NCBI GenBank assembly: GCA_002726515.1
Contig: PBTE01000199.1
Location: 38,276-102,275, forward strand
Reading direction: 5' to 3'
Origin: Planctomycetaceae bacterium
Lineage (GTDB): Bacteria; Planctomycetota; Planctomycetia; Pirellulales; Pirellulaceae
DNA: 64,000 nt
This document shows positions 54,020 to 62,908 of this stretch, piece by piece; the first letter of the stretch is position 1; every line of letters starts with the position of its first letter. Below the pieces are notes generated by a model that worked only from the letters and a program-made list of their open reading frames with translations, did not search any database and was not told the DNA's origin. A program made the position numbers and the translations under genes.

Positions 54020-55093
54020 ATGCGGTTCAAATTTTACTTGCTGCTTCTGCTGGGGTTTCTCACCCATGCCCCGTTCGTGTGGGGCAACGGCACGATTCGC
54101 CTGGATGTCAAAGGACGTCGTATTGAAGGGAGTCCGCTCAGTTGGACTAACAACAACATGCGTCTGTTAGCTCGAGATGGTGCCCTGTGGAGCTTCAACC
54201 CGGCCCATGTCCGGAACATGCAGAAAGTCTCCAGTCGTTTCCACAGTTACTCGTCTGCTGAAATGCGTTCCGGGTTGTATCAAGAGTTTGGCAAGAGATT
54301 CGATGTATCCGGGACGGGCCACTATCTGATCGTGCACCCCAAAGGCGAGCGGGACCGATGGGCCAACCGTTTCGAAAATTTCTACCGTTCGTTTGTCCAC
54401 TATTGTCGCTCACGCGGAATTCAAACACAAAGTCCCCCCTTCCCAATGGTCGCCGTCGTGTTTCACAAACGGCTGGACTTTGACCGATTCGTCAGTGCTG
54501 ACGGCGTAAGCATTACCCGGCGTTTGCTGGGATACTATTCTTCTACTTCGAATCGGATTCTCCTCTATGATACGGGGGCGGGGAAAAGTAACGCACGACA
54601 ATGGCAAGCCAACTGGGACACAATTCTCCATGAAGCTGCGCACCAGTCTGCCTTCAATACCGGCGTGCACAGCCGGTTCGGGTCGACTCCGCGCTGGCTG
54701 GTAGAAGGACTCGGAACCCTCTTTGAAGCGAAGGGTGTATGGGACTCGCGCAAGTACCAACAACGTACTGACCGTGTCAATCGGGGGCGCCTGGCGGATT
54801 TTCGTCGCCATCTGACAAAACAGTCCGCGGGCGTGATTGCCAAAATCGTGGCTGATGATGACTTGTTCCAGAGTAATTCTGACCACGCCTATGCCGAATC
54901 GTGGGCCCTGACATTTTTCCTCACCGAAACAGAGTCGCAGAAGTATAAACAGCTTCTGCGAAAGACGGCCAGCCGTAAACCTTTTACCAACTATCACTCT
55001 TTTGAACGGCAAAAGGATTTCGCAGACGTTTTTGGCAAGGACCTGACAATGTTAAACGCACGACTGGAGCGGTTTATCAAAACCTTGCCCTAA
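54020..55093 (+). CDS. Secreted DUF1570 protein, putative zinc metallopeptidase
   Basis: The protein has 357 residues with a signal peptide (MRFKFYLLLLLGFLTHAPFVWG). The second half has the metallopeptidase-like HEAAHQ motif (HExxH form, with Gln after the second His) followed about 25 residues later by WLVEGLGTLFE, whose Glu is a plausible third zinc ligand, as in gluzincins. This matches the DUF1570 family, which is common in planctomycetes and has no proven substrate. ATG 54020 is used to place the signal peptide at the N-terminus; the frame extends upstream to 53984. It is convergent to the bifunctional-nuclease-family gene. Confidence 0.82.
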   Translation: MRFKFYLLLLLGFLTHAPFVWGNGTIRLDVKGRRIEGSPLSWTNNNMRLLARDGALWSFNPAHVRNMQKVSSRFHSYSSAEMRSGLYQEFGKRFDVSGTGHYLIVHPKGERDRWANRFENFYRSFVHYCRSRGIQTQSPPFPMVAVVFHKRLDFDRFVSADGVSITRRLLGYYSSTSNRILLYDTGAGKSNARQWQANWDTILHEAAHQSAFNTGVHSRFGSTPRWLVEGLGTLFEAKGVWDSRKYQQRTDRVNRGRLADFRRHLTKQSAGVIAKIVADDDLFQSNSDHAYAESWALTFFLTETESQKYKQLLRKTASRKPFTNYHSFERQKDFADVFGKDLTMLNARLERFIKTLP

Positions 55094-55205
55094 ACTTCAA
55101 CGTGTGTGGTCGTTCACGACCGATAGCCAGTGGTTCGAATTACACGGGAAGTTACAGTTCTTACTGTGAGACTAACAACCCTAGCGCGCTAAAGAGCCCC
55201 ACGAA

Positions 55206-55610
55206 TTACTCCTCCAGGACATCCTCCAATACTTCCTCAGAAACGTAAATCGGTAACTGGGGATTACAGCTTACAGCCACTGCAATGGCATCGGACGGAC
55301 GTGAGTCGATTTCGATCAAGTCCCCATCTTGTCGCACCCGCAGTTTTGCATAATAGGTGTGATCTCGGAGCTCCGAGATCACAACGCTGTCAAGTTCAGC
55401 TCCCAGTTGTTCCACCGCGCTGACCACAAGGTCATGCGTCAAGGGTCGCGGTGATTGGTGGTCTTTGACCCTCCGATCAATGCTGGTCGCCTCGAAAATC
55501 CCAATCAAAATTGGAAAGGTGCGATCGCCGTCTATTTCCTGGAGATAAATCACCTGCTGTTCGTTGATCTCGCTAATAATGATCCGAGAAAGCGTCATCT
55601 GAACTGGCAT
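55206..55610 (-). CDS. Bifunctional nuclease family protein (DUF151)
   Basis: The protein has 134 residues. The pattern VIYLQEIDGDRTFPILIGIFEA, then LTHDLVVSAVEQLGAELDSVVI and SRPSDAIAVAV, is the DUF151/BFN domain. Plant members have DNase and RNase activity; bacterial members are largely uncharacterised. ATG 55610 is preferred over 55631 because AAAGG lies 6 bases upstream. It is the last gene of the minus-strand run dnaJ-grpE-fmdB-yacG and is 81 bp downstream of yacG. Confidence 0.88.
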   Translation of the reverse strand: MPVQMTLSRIIISEINEQQVIYLQEIDGDRTFPILIGIFEATSIDRRVKDHQSPRPLTHDLVVSAVEQLGAELDSVVISELRDHTYYAKLRVRQDGDLIEIDSRPSDAIAVAVSCNPQLPIYVSEEVLEDVLEE

Positions 55611-55691
55611 AACAAACCTTTCAACGAACAATAGCGATTAGGAGATGGCAGACTTGTCGCTCGATGATTTCTCTTGATGATAAACGAGCAT

Positions 55692-55880
55692 TCAAAAATC
55701 AAGTGTTATTTCTTCTTCTGATTTTTCATCCGGTCTCACAGCCACACTATGGCGCTCCTCGAGCCATAACCCCAAATCGATTTGTCTACATCGCTCGCTA
55801 CAAAAAGGCTTTGCAGACGACTGCGCAGACAAAAACAATTTCTCGCAAGCGGGACAGCGTTGTGCTGACATGTGTGTCAA
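55692..55880 (-). CDS. yacG: DNA gyrase inhibitor YacG-like zinc protein
   Basis: The protein has 62 residues, the normal YacG size. A four-cysteine zinc site, CPAC near the start and CSERCRQIDLG after it, is the YacG signature, followed by the W-L-E segment and a short acidic tail. E. coli YacG binds GyrB and inhibits gyrase. The ATG overlaps the fmdB stop by 4 bp (55877-55880), supporting it as a real small gene. Confidence 0.86.
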   Translation of the reverse strand: MTHMSAQRCPACEKLFLSAQSSAKPFCSERCRQIDLGLWLEERHSVAVRPDEKSEEEITLDF

Positions 55881-56185
55881 TCCGTTTTTTTATTTTGAGA
55901 TTTGTTTTTCGTCTTGCCTGTTTTCTCTGATTTTTCAGATTTACTATCCGACGAACTTTCCGATGACTTCCGATCTTCCTTGGCCTGTTTTTTATATGAT
56001 TCACTGCGATAGTCCGTTTGATAAAATCCGGAACCTTTAAACACGATGGCACCTCCGGTACCAAATAGTCTTCGCAATTTTAATTTACTACACTCCGGAC
56101 ATTTGCGCTTCACGGAATCTTTAATGGACTGAAACAACTCGAATTCATGCCCGCAGGCGTCACATTCGTACTCGTAAGTGGGCAT
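55877..56185 (-). CDS. FmdB-family zinc-ribbon protein
   Basis: The protein has 102 residues. MPTYEYECDACGHEFE, then CPECSKLKLRRLFG and FKGSGFYQTDYR, is the FmdB/CxxC zinc-ribbon signature (two Cys pairs). The tail is low-complexity Ser, Lys and Glu. The family is named after a putative regulator of formamidase but its general function is unclear. It lies 32 bp after grpE and overlaps yacG by 4 bp, in line with an operon of stress-related genes. Confidence 0.87.
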   Translation of the reverse strand: MPTYEYECDACGHEFELFQSIKDSVKRKCPECSKLKLRRLFGTGGAIVFKGSGFYQTDYRSESYKKQAKEDRKSSESSSDSKSEKSEKTGKTKNKSQNKKTD

Positions 56186-56217
56186 TTAGTTTATCCTGTG
56201 ACTTCTTCTGACGAGTT

Positions 56218-56817
56218 TTACGAGTCATCTACTCTAGTAGACACGATGACTTGAGCCGGTCGCACAATTCGCTCATGAAGCTGATAACCGGTCTGTGTTA
56301 CAAACAGAACTGAACCTGCGGGATGATCCTCGCTTGGTTGTTGGGAGATTGCTTCGTGGCAATTCGGATCGAAGGCATCACCTTCCCGGACTTCAATCAT
56401 TTGACAGTGGTGGCGTTCCAGGATGGATTTAAGCTGATCGGTAACCAGATGAACGCCTTCCTGAAGGCCTTGCTGGTTGTCCGTTTCACCCTGTCCCGTA
56501 ACTTGTATCGCCCGCTCCAGATTGTCCACGACAGCCAGCAGATCGCTCACGATGGAAAATTGCGCATACCGTCGTTGATCTTCCATCTCACGACGAGACC
56601 GTTTACGAAAGTTATCCAGTTCCGCCTGTGACCGGAGCAAGCGACTGTTCGCATCATCTACTTGGTTTTGCAGTTGCACAACAGCATCTTGATCAAAAGT
56701 ACCGGCTGGCGACTCGTCGATTTCGGCACTCGAATTCGCTTCTTCTGCGAATGTTTCATCAGATGGCGGATCCCCGAGGGGATCTCCACTTGTCGAACTG
56801 TTACTTCCTTTGGACAC
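56218..56817 (-). CDS. grpE: Nucleotide exchange factor GrpE
   Basis: The protein has 199 residues. An acidic N-terminus leads to the long coiled coil (LLRSQAELDNFRKRSRRE) and the C-terminal beta domain with CHEAISQ and GYQLHERIVRPAQVIVS, the GrpE signature. It releases ADP from DnaK. It follows dnaJ with a 5-bp gap on the same strand; dnaK is not in the window. Confidence 0.95.
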   Translation of the reverse strand: MSKGSNSSTSGDPLGDPPSDETFAEEANSSAEIDESPAGTFDQDAVVQLQNQVDDANSRLLRSQAELDNFRKRSRREMEDQRRYAQFSIVSDLLAVVDNLERAIQVTGQGETDNQQGLQEGVHLVTDQLKSILERHHCQMIEVREGDAFDPNCHEAISQQPSEDHPAGSVLFVTQTGYQLHERIVRPAQVIVSTRVDDS

Positions 56818-56822
56818 GATGT

Positions 56823-57980
56823 CTAGTTCTCCACCTGGGCAGTGCTCTCTTCATTATGGACGAAATAGTCACGAAGCTTCTCTAAAAAACTTTTCTGCTG
56901 CAAACTGACGTTAACTTTTTCCAGATCGGCCAGTTCACGTAGCACTTCTTCATGTCTGCCAGACACTTTTTTGGGCACATCGACAAAAATTTGCACGATC
57001 AAATCGCCGATTCCCCTCCCTCGTGGGTCTCGCATGCCACGGCCTCGCAAACGAAACACGTCACCAATCTGAGTTCCTGCGGGAATCTTGAGTTCTTCAC
57101 GGCCTGCCAGGGTAGGAACTTCGACCACCGCTCCCAACACAACTTGGGTGTAGGTCACTGGAAACCGCAAAATCAAGTCTGGACCGTTTCTTTCAAACAA
57201 CGAATGTTCACGGACATTGACAAAACAATAGCAATCTCCGGGGGGACCCCCGGAGGGGCTTGGTTCGCCTTCACCGGTCAAGCGAACGCGCATGCCATCC
57301 TCAATTCCAGCAGGGATCGCTATTTCGAGACGCACCTGTTGCGTTTCCAATCCGGCACCTTCGCAACCGGCGCAGGGATCGGTGATTCGTTGCCCGGCCC
57401 CTCCACAGTTCGGACAGACCGTTTGCACATGGAGGATGCCGGCCTGCTGGACCACTTGTCCCTGGCCACCGCAACGCACACACGGTTGGGGTTTTGATTC
57501 GGGGCTCGCGCCCGATCCATTACAGTGTTTGCACGTCTGGCGACGGTCGAACTGAACGGTTTTAGTAACTCCCGCAGCAGCTTCTTCGAGATTCAGGGTC
57601 AACTGACATTTGATATTTTCCCCACGTCTGGCGCGACGGCCTTGACGGGACCCCCCACTGAACATGTCGCCGAAAATACCGCCCCCAAAAATGTCACCAA
57701 ATACCTCAAAAATTTCGGAGACATCCGCATAGTGCGGCGCCCCTCCCGCACCTTCGAACGCCGCGTGGCCGAATTGATCATAACGGCCACGTTTCTCAGG
57801 GTCACTCAGGACTTCGTATGCCTCAGCTGCCGCCTTGAACCGTTCCGTCGCTTCCTCATCGTCAGGATTGCTGTCCGGATGATTCTTGATCGCCAGCTTG
57901 CGATAGGCTGCGGCAATTTCGCGCTCATCCGCGGACCGGGCGACCTCTAACACTTCGTAATAGTCTCGTTTTCCTGCCAT
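56823..57980 (-). CDS. dnaJ: Chaperone protein DnaJ
   Basis: The protein has 385 residues. It has the J domain with the HPD tripeptide (KNHPDSNPDD), a Gly/Phe-rich region (FGDIFGGGIFGDMF), four CxxCxGxG zinc repeats (CKHCNGSG, CVRCGGQG, CPNCGGAG, CAGCEGAG) and the C-terminal client-binding domains. It is a full type I DnaJ. It is the first gene of the dnaJ-grpE-fmdB-yacG run. A strong terminator between it and the upstream groEL (58131-58166) isolates the two transcripts. Confidence 0.96.
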   Translation of the reverse strand: MAGKRDYYEVLEVARSADEREIAAAYRKLAIKNHPDSNPDDEEATERFKAAAEAYEVLSDPEKRGRYDQFGHAAFEGAGGAPHYADVSEIFEVFGDIFGGGIFGDMFSGGSRQGRRARRGENIKCQLTLNLEEAAAGVTKTVQFDRRQTCKHCNGSGASPESKPQPCVRCGGQGQVVQQAGILHVQTVCPNCGGAGQRITDPCAGCEGAGLETQQVRLEIAIPAGIEDGMRVRLTGEGEPSPSGGPPGDCYCFVNVREHSLFERNGPDLILRFPVTYTQVVLGAVVEVPTLAGREELKIPAGTQIGDVFRLRGRGMRDPRGRGIGDLIVQIFVDVPKKVSGRHEEVLRELADLEKVNVSLQQKSFLEKLRDYFVHNEESTAQVEN

Positions 57981-58130
57981 GGATGAGATTCGAGGGAAGA
58001 ATGAATGAGTCTGAGCGATTCGACAATTATACTCTTATACGTTTCGCCCCACGACGCGGATGCGCGGGTTTTGTTCTTCGGCCGAAACCGTGTCGAATAG
58101 CATCCCAATTGAAACAGGCGCTTTTCACCC

Positions 58131-58166
58131 AAAAAAAACGGGTCACCCCGCGGGGAAGTGACCCGT
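58131..58166 (-). terminator. Rho-independent terminator after groEL (copy without GGM tail)
   Basis: On the minus strand ACGGGTCAC (58158-58166) pairs perfectly with GTGACCCGT (58138-58146) around an 11-base GC-rich loop and is followed directly by eight T residues (A-run at 58131-58138 on the plus strand). It lies 54 bp past the groEL stop at 58221. It is the clearest intrinsic terminator seen in the window. Confidence 0.85.
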
Positions 58167-58220
58167 TGTTCACGTTACTGCCTGGACAGATGCGTGACTG
58201 CAAAGGCAAACCATCGCAAA

Positions 58221-59840
58221 TCAGCGCACGCTGCCTTCGACACGTTGTTTCTGCTTATCTTCGTCCTCATAATTGGTCACGAGCGCTTCGGTTGTCAGCA
58301 ACAGTCCAGCAATGCTGGCTGCATTAGAAAGTGCGGTGCGGACGACTTTGGCTGGATCAATCACTCGCGCTTTGAACATGTCGAGATACTTGCCCGTGTT
58401 GGCGTTGTAGCCGACGTTCATCGGTTTCTCAGTCACTTCATCGACAACCACTGACCCATCGACGCCACAATTGTCAGCAATTTGTTTGAGAGGCGCACTC
58501 AACGATGCCTGAATGATGTCGACTCCAATTTTTTCATCTCCCTTCGCTCCGGCGCGGCAGGCCTTGACGGCTTCCGTACAGCGGAGCAGCGCCACTCCAC
58601 CACCCGGGAGAATACCTTCTTCGACTGCGGCACGCGTGGCATGCAAAGCGTCTTCCACCCGCGCTTTTTTCTGTTTCATTTCCAGTTCGGTCTCGGCACC
58701 TACAGAAATTACAGCTACGCCTCCAGTCAATTTTGCGAGCCGTTCCTGAAATTTTTCGCGATCGTATTCGCTGTCGATCTCTTCAAGTTGTTTGCGAATC
58801 TGTTGAATACGTTGCTGCACATCGCTGGTTTTCCCACCGCCTTGAATGATCGTGGTGCCGTCTTTATCAATATTGATCGTCTTGGCCTTGCCAAGATTTT
58901 CAAGCTTCAAATTCTCCAGCTTGAGACCCAAGTCTTCGCTGATCAGAGTTCCATTCGTAAGAACGGCAATGTCACCCAACATCGCTTTGCGACGGTCGCC
59001 GAAGCCTGGTGCTTTGACAGCACAGATATTGAGGACTCCACGAAGTTTGTTCACAACCAACGTGGTGAGCGCTTCACCTTCAACATCTTCGGCAATAATC
59101 AATAACGGCTTTCCGGATTGGCTGACTTGCTCCAGGATTGGCACCAATTCCCGTAGATTGCTGATTTTCTTTTCGTGGATCAGAATCAACGCGTCTTCCA
59201 GGACGCATTCCATTTCGGACGGACGATTGATGAAGTAAGGGGACACATAGCCCTTGTCGAACTGCATACCGTCGACAAATTCAACTGTCGTTTCCCGAGT
59301 CTTACCTTCCTCGACAGTAATCACACCGTCTTTTCCGACCTTCTCCAGGGCGTTCGCAAGTTCTTCGCCAATCGCCATGTCGTTGTTGGCGCTGATGGCC
59401 CCCACACTGGCGATTTCGTCCTTGCTGGAAACGGGCTTTGCCATTTCGCCCAACGTCGCTTCCACTGTAGCAACGGCCCGTTCAATTCCGCGCCGAATGG
59501 CCGTTGAATTGCCACCTGCGACCACGTTGCGAATACCTTCTTTGAAGATGGCCCTCGCCAGAACAGTCGCCGTAGTGGTACCGTCTCCGGCGATGTCCGA
59601 AGTCTTACTGGCAACTTCATTCACCAGTTTGGCGCCCATGTTTTCGAAACGATCTTCCAATTCGACCTCTTTCGAGACAGTCACGCCATCCTTGGTAACC
59701 GTCGGCCCGCCAAACGACTTGTCAATAATTACATTCCGGCCAGTCGGTCCCATCGTCACAGCGACCGCAGCAGTCAATTTGTCGACACCCCGTAACATTT
59801 TTGCTCGGGCCTGATCCTCGAAGAGAAGTTGCTTAGCCAC
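58221..59840 (-). CDS. groEL: Chaperonin GroEL, copy lacking the GGM tail
   Basis: The protein has 539 residues, starting at GTG with AAGGAAA upstream. All parts of Cpn60 are present: [15 protein letters not shown], the ATP site [12 protein letters not shown], the apical region and [14 protein letters not shown]. The C-terminus ends in a charged sequence ([15 protein letters not shown]) without the Gly-Gly-Met repeats. In chaperonins the GGM tails reach into the ring cavity and affect folding, so this copy may serve a different set of clients. It lies 122 bp downstream of groES. Confidence 0.95.
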   Translation of the reverse strand: MAKQLLFEDQARAKMLRGVDKLTAAVAVTMGPTGRNVIIDKSFGGPTVTKDGVTVSKEVELEDRFENMGAKLVNEVASKTSDIAGDGTTTATVLARAIFKEGIRNVVAGGNSTAIRRGIERAVATVEATLGEMAKPVSSKDEIASVGAISANNDMAIGEELANALEKVGKDGVITVEEGKTRETTVEFVDGMQFDKGYVSPYFINRPSEMECVLEDALILIHEKKISNLRELVPILEQVSQSGKPLLIIAEDVEGEALTTLVVNKLRGVLNICAVKAPGFGDRRKAMLGDIAVLTNGTLISEDLGLKLENLKLENLGKAKTINIDKDGTTIIQGGGKTSDVQQRIQQIRKQLEEIDSEYDREKFQERLAKLTGGVAVISVGAETELEMKQKKARVEDALHATRAAVEEGILPGGGVALLRCTEAVKACRAGAKGDEKIGVDIIQASLSAPLKQIADNCGVDGSVVVDEVTEKPMNVGYNANTGKYLDMFKARVIDPAKVVRTALSNAASIAGLLLTTEALVTNYEDEDKQKQRVEGSVR

Positions 59841-59962
59841 GCTTCTAGTTTCCTTATAAATGAAATACTGAGTTTATTTGCTGACTCGTCGTGCCCCCTT
59901 GAGCGACACGTCCGACCGAAATTCGACAGTTCGTCTTTCCTGCGACAACAAAGCCTCAGGAA

Positions 59963-60262
59963 CTAGCCAACCACTTTGGCAAGGATGTCCATTTCTCGCA
60001 GTATCTTGTATTCCTCGCCATCCACTTCGATGTCCGAGCCACCATACTTCCCATAAATCACTTCGTCACCCACCGAAATCGACAGGTCACCACGATTGCC
60101 ACTATCCAGCAGACGCCCGGGTCCGGTGGAAATCACAACCCCTCGCTGCGGTTTTTCTTGCGCCGCATCGGGTAGAACGATACCTCCGGCCGTTACCTCC
60201 TCAGCAGCGGATGCTTCTACAACAACACGATCATCCAACGGTCGCAGTTTGAATTTTGCCAT
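59963..60262 (-). CDS. groES: Co-chaperonin GroES
   Basis: The protein has 99 residues from ATG 60262 (MAKFKLRPLDDRVVVE), the standard length. The mobile-loop region EEVTAGGIVLPDAAQEKPQRG, then GDEVIYGKYGG and the end MDILAKVVG, is characteristic. The longer frame upstream to 60373 is not conserved. It lies between two groEL genes on the same strand, 114 bp after the first and 122 bp before the second, so it may serve both. Confidence 0.96.
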   Translation of the reverse strand: MAKFKLRPLDDRVVVEASAAEEVTAGGIVLPDAAQEKPQRGVVISTGPGRLLDSGNRGDLSISVGDEVIYGKYGGSDIEVDGEEYKILREMDILAKVVG

Positions 60263-60376
60263 GGCAGATTTCCTTAAACTTTGAATTCCACAAATGTTTG
60301 TAAGTTCTATGTGCTTGAAAACACTTTGATTGAAATGAACTGCCCATCCGGGCCGGTCTGTCTGAGTCGACAACGG

Positions 60377-62116
60377 TTACATCATGCCGGGCATGCCACC
60401 CATGCCACCCATGCCGCCCATGCCGGGCATACCTCCGCCCATGCCACCCATGCCGGGCATACCTCCGCCCATGCCACCCATATCTCCACCTCCCATACCG
60501 TGATGGTCGTGGTGGTCAGGAGCTTCTTCTTCTTCCTTGGGAATCTCGGTGACTAGTGAATCGGTGGTCAACAGCAATGCGGCAACGCTCGCAGCGTTGT
60601 GCAATGCGGTCCGCACGACCTTGGCAGGATCGATCACTCCCGCATCCAGTAAGTCGCAGTATTCACCCTTTTCTGCGTTGTAACCTTCGGTCTTGGACTT
60701 AAGACGGCGGACACGATTGACCACAACCGCACCGTCGACTCCCGCATTGTCTGCAATACTTCGCAGTGGAATGTCCAACACATTCTGAACAATTCGAGCA
60801 CCCAACTTCTCGTCACCCGTGAGCGCCAACTTTCCAATGGCCTTTTCGGCACGAATCAGGGCGATCCCACCACCTGCTACAATACCTTCTTCGAGAGCTG
60901 CCTGCGTTGCCGACTTAGCATCTTCCAGCAAGGCCTTGCGCTCTTTCATCTCCGTTTCCGTTGCCGCACCACAGTTGATCTGAGCAACGCCACCGGCTAT
61001 TTTGGCCAAACGTTCCTGGAGCTTCTCTCGATCGTAATCACTGTCGGTCACCTCGATTTCCCGGCGAATTTGTTCCGCACGGCCAACAATCGACTTTTTC
61101 GAACCGGCACCGCCCACGATCGTTGTATTTTCTGAACTGATCTTGATCTTACGTGCCTGTCCCAAGTCACTCAACTTGACGCTTTCCAGGTCGATGCCGA
61201 GATCCTTGAAAACCGCCGTAGCGTCAGTCAAGATTGCGATGTCGCCCAACATGGCTTTCCGCCGATCGCCGTATCCCGGGGCCTTCACCGCACAAACGTT
61301 CAAAATACCTCGCATCTTGTTGACGACAAGCGTTGCCAATGCCTCACCCTCAATATCCTCCGCAATAATCAGCAGTGGCTTATTGGCTTTACTGACCGCC
61401 TCGAGAATGGGAACCAACTTTTTGGCGCTAGAGATTTTTTCTTCATAGATCATCACAAGACAACCGGACAGTTCAGCTACCTGATCGTCCAGGTCCGTGA
61501 CAAAGTGAGGCGACAAGAATCCTCGGTCAAATTGCATTCCTTCCACGACCTCAACATTCGTATCACTACTACGACCCTCTTCAACAGTGATCACTCCGTC
61601 CTTGCCAACTTTCACAAAAGCATCAGAAAGAACGCTCCCGATTGCCGGGTCATTGTTCCCTGCAATCGTTGCGATCTGTTGAATTTCTTTACGATTCTTT
61701 TCGTCGATCGGTGTAGCCTGCTTGGCGATCGCCGAACTGACCGCTTCGGTGGCCTGATGAATACCTCGCGACAATGCCATGGCATCAGCGCCTGCAGCAA
61801 CCATTTTCAGGCCTTCTCGGAAAATCGCTTCGGCTAACACCGTAGCAGTGGTCGTCCCATCGCCAGCCACATCATTCGTTTTGCTGGCCGCTTCCTTAAC
61901 GAGCTGGGCTCCGAGGTTTTCGTAGGGATCGTCGAGTTCGATATCCTCGGCCACTGTCACGCCATCCTTGGTGACTTTCGGCGAACCCCAACCCTTATCC
62001 AATACCGCGTTTTTTCCACGGGGTCCGAGAGTGCTTTTGACTGCTCTTGCGAGCTTCGAAACGCCAGTCAACAACGGCTGGCGTGCTTCATCCTCAAAGA
62101 CCATCTGCTTTGCCAC
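60377..62116 (-). CDS. groEL: Chaperonin GroEL, copy with GGM-rich tail
   Basis: The protein has 579 residues. GTG 62116 is preferred over TTG 62122, because it gives the usual MAKQ start and a better distance from the AGGAGG. It has [15 protein letters not shown], the ATP site [12 protein letters not shown] and [14 protein letters not shown]. The tail has a His/Asp-rich stretch (HHDHHG) followed by some 36 residues of Gly, Met and Pro repeats, longer than the E. coli tail. No CIRCE operator or clear promoter was recognised upstream. Confidence 0.96.
   Translation of the reverse strand: MAKQMVFEDEARQPLLTGVSKLARAVKSTLGPRGKNAVLDKGWGSPKVTKDGVTVAEDIELDDPYENLGAQLVKEAASKTNDVAGDGTTTATVLAEAIFREGLKMVAAGADAMALSRGIHQATEAVSSAIAKQATPIDEKNRKEIQQIATIAGNNDPAIGSVLSDAFVKVGKDGVITVEEGRSSDTNVEVVEGMQFDRGFLSPHFVTDLDDQVAELSGCLVMIYEEKISSAKKLVPILEAVSKANKPLLIIAEDIEGEALATLVVNKMRGILNVCAVKAPGYGDRRKAMLGDIAILTDATAVFKDLGIDLESVKLSDLGQARKIKISSENTTIVGGAGSKKSIVGRAEQIRREIEVTDSDYDREKLQERLAKIAGGVAQINCGAATETEMKERKALLEDAKSATQAALEEGIVAGGGIALIRAEKAIGKLALTGDEKLGARIVQNVLDIPLRSIADNAGVDGAVVVNRVRRLKSKTEGYNAEKGEYCDLLDAGVIDPAKVVRTALHNAASVAALLLTTDSLVTEIPKEEEEAPDHHDHHGMGGGDMGGMGGGMPGMGGMGGGMPGMGGMGGMGGMPGMM
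60420..60479. repeat. Two tandem copies of a 30-bp unit in the GroEL tail
   Basis: Positions 60420-60449 and 60450-60479 are identical. They encode part of the Gly-Met-Pro tail of the GroEL protein on the minus strand. Further shorter, similar units lie at 60384-60419. Confidence 0.9.
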
Positions 62117-62908
62117 GGTCAATTTCCTCCTGGATCTATGCGTTGCCCATTGGTTCTGTGGGGCAATTCAGAAAACGAAAACAGATTTACGAGGGCGAAT
62201 GGAAATCAGGGTTAAAATTCTCTTATCGAGGAAAGCAAAACCACTCACAGGAGTTCAGCCTTTCCGGAGCCAGTCGATAAAATGGTCCGGATCCTGCAAT
62301 CCCACCGTGCCCTTATTCATTGGTTGTATTACTTTTTTGACAGAACATACTGATGCAGGGTCTTATAACAGCAAGCTTTGTGCCAACGGCAAAACTATTG
62401 TTCCAAACCATATTTTGGACACGGTTTAGAGCAATCGGATGCGAATGAATCGTGGTTGAGGAATACACCGCTTCCCGGACATCGTGCCAATTTGGCAGCC
62501 ACGAGAGAGGGCGGTGACGGAGAACAAGGAAAATTGAATTCGGGGCCAAAAGGACAAAAACAGTGCCTTGCACCAAGATCTCACTATCGACTGCCGACCA
62601 GGGTGTCGAGAGGCGACCGGATGAATCCCTTTTTCTCGGCTTGTCTACTAGAAACGTGTCAAAAACGGCCTCCACCCCACGTTATCGTGGCCGTCCACCG
62701 CCCGGACAAGCCCGTGGTCCCACTGGCGGGAATGCATGTGACTCTGACAATCTGTTAAACTGGAGGAATCCCACGGTAAAACGTTTGCTTGTCTTGCAGT
62801 CGGATTGGCCTGCGGTGTACCGTTCTTTTCGGTTGAACCTGCTGCTTGATCTTGAACGTCGTCGACACCCGCAACCGCCAGATCTCCCAGCTCTTCAGCA
62901 CAGAACTG
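62117..62908. other. Divergent intergenic region, 792 bp
   Basis: This is the longest gap in the window, between groEL and the protease gene. A perfect TTGACA lies at 62337-62342 on the plus strand, but the nearest -10-like box (TATAAC, 62364-62369) is 21 bp away. The minus-strand frame at 62313-62675 (120 residues) has no recognisable features. No CIRCE element, tRNA or other RNA was recognised. The protease frame itself is open from 62846. Confidence 0.4.

Noticed and set aside
55111..55160. GGTTCGAATT resembling a tRNA T-loop
   Set aside because: No matching acceptor, D or anticodon arms surround it; not a tRNA.
62117..62300. CIRCE operator (HrcA site) upstream of groEL
   Set aside because: The TTAGCACTC/GAGTGCTAA inverted repeat was looked for and not found by eye here or before groES.
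62337..62369. TTGACA with a TATAAC box
   Set aside because: The 21-bp spacing is outside the normal sigma70 range.
62313..62675. 120-residue minus-strand frame between groEL and the protease gene
   Set aside because: No family features, and no supporting start signal or neighbour coupling.
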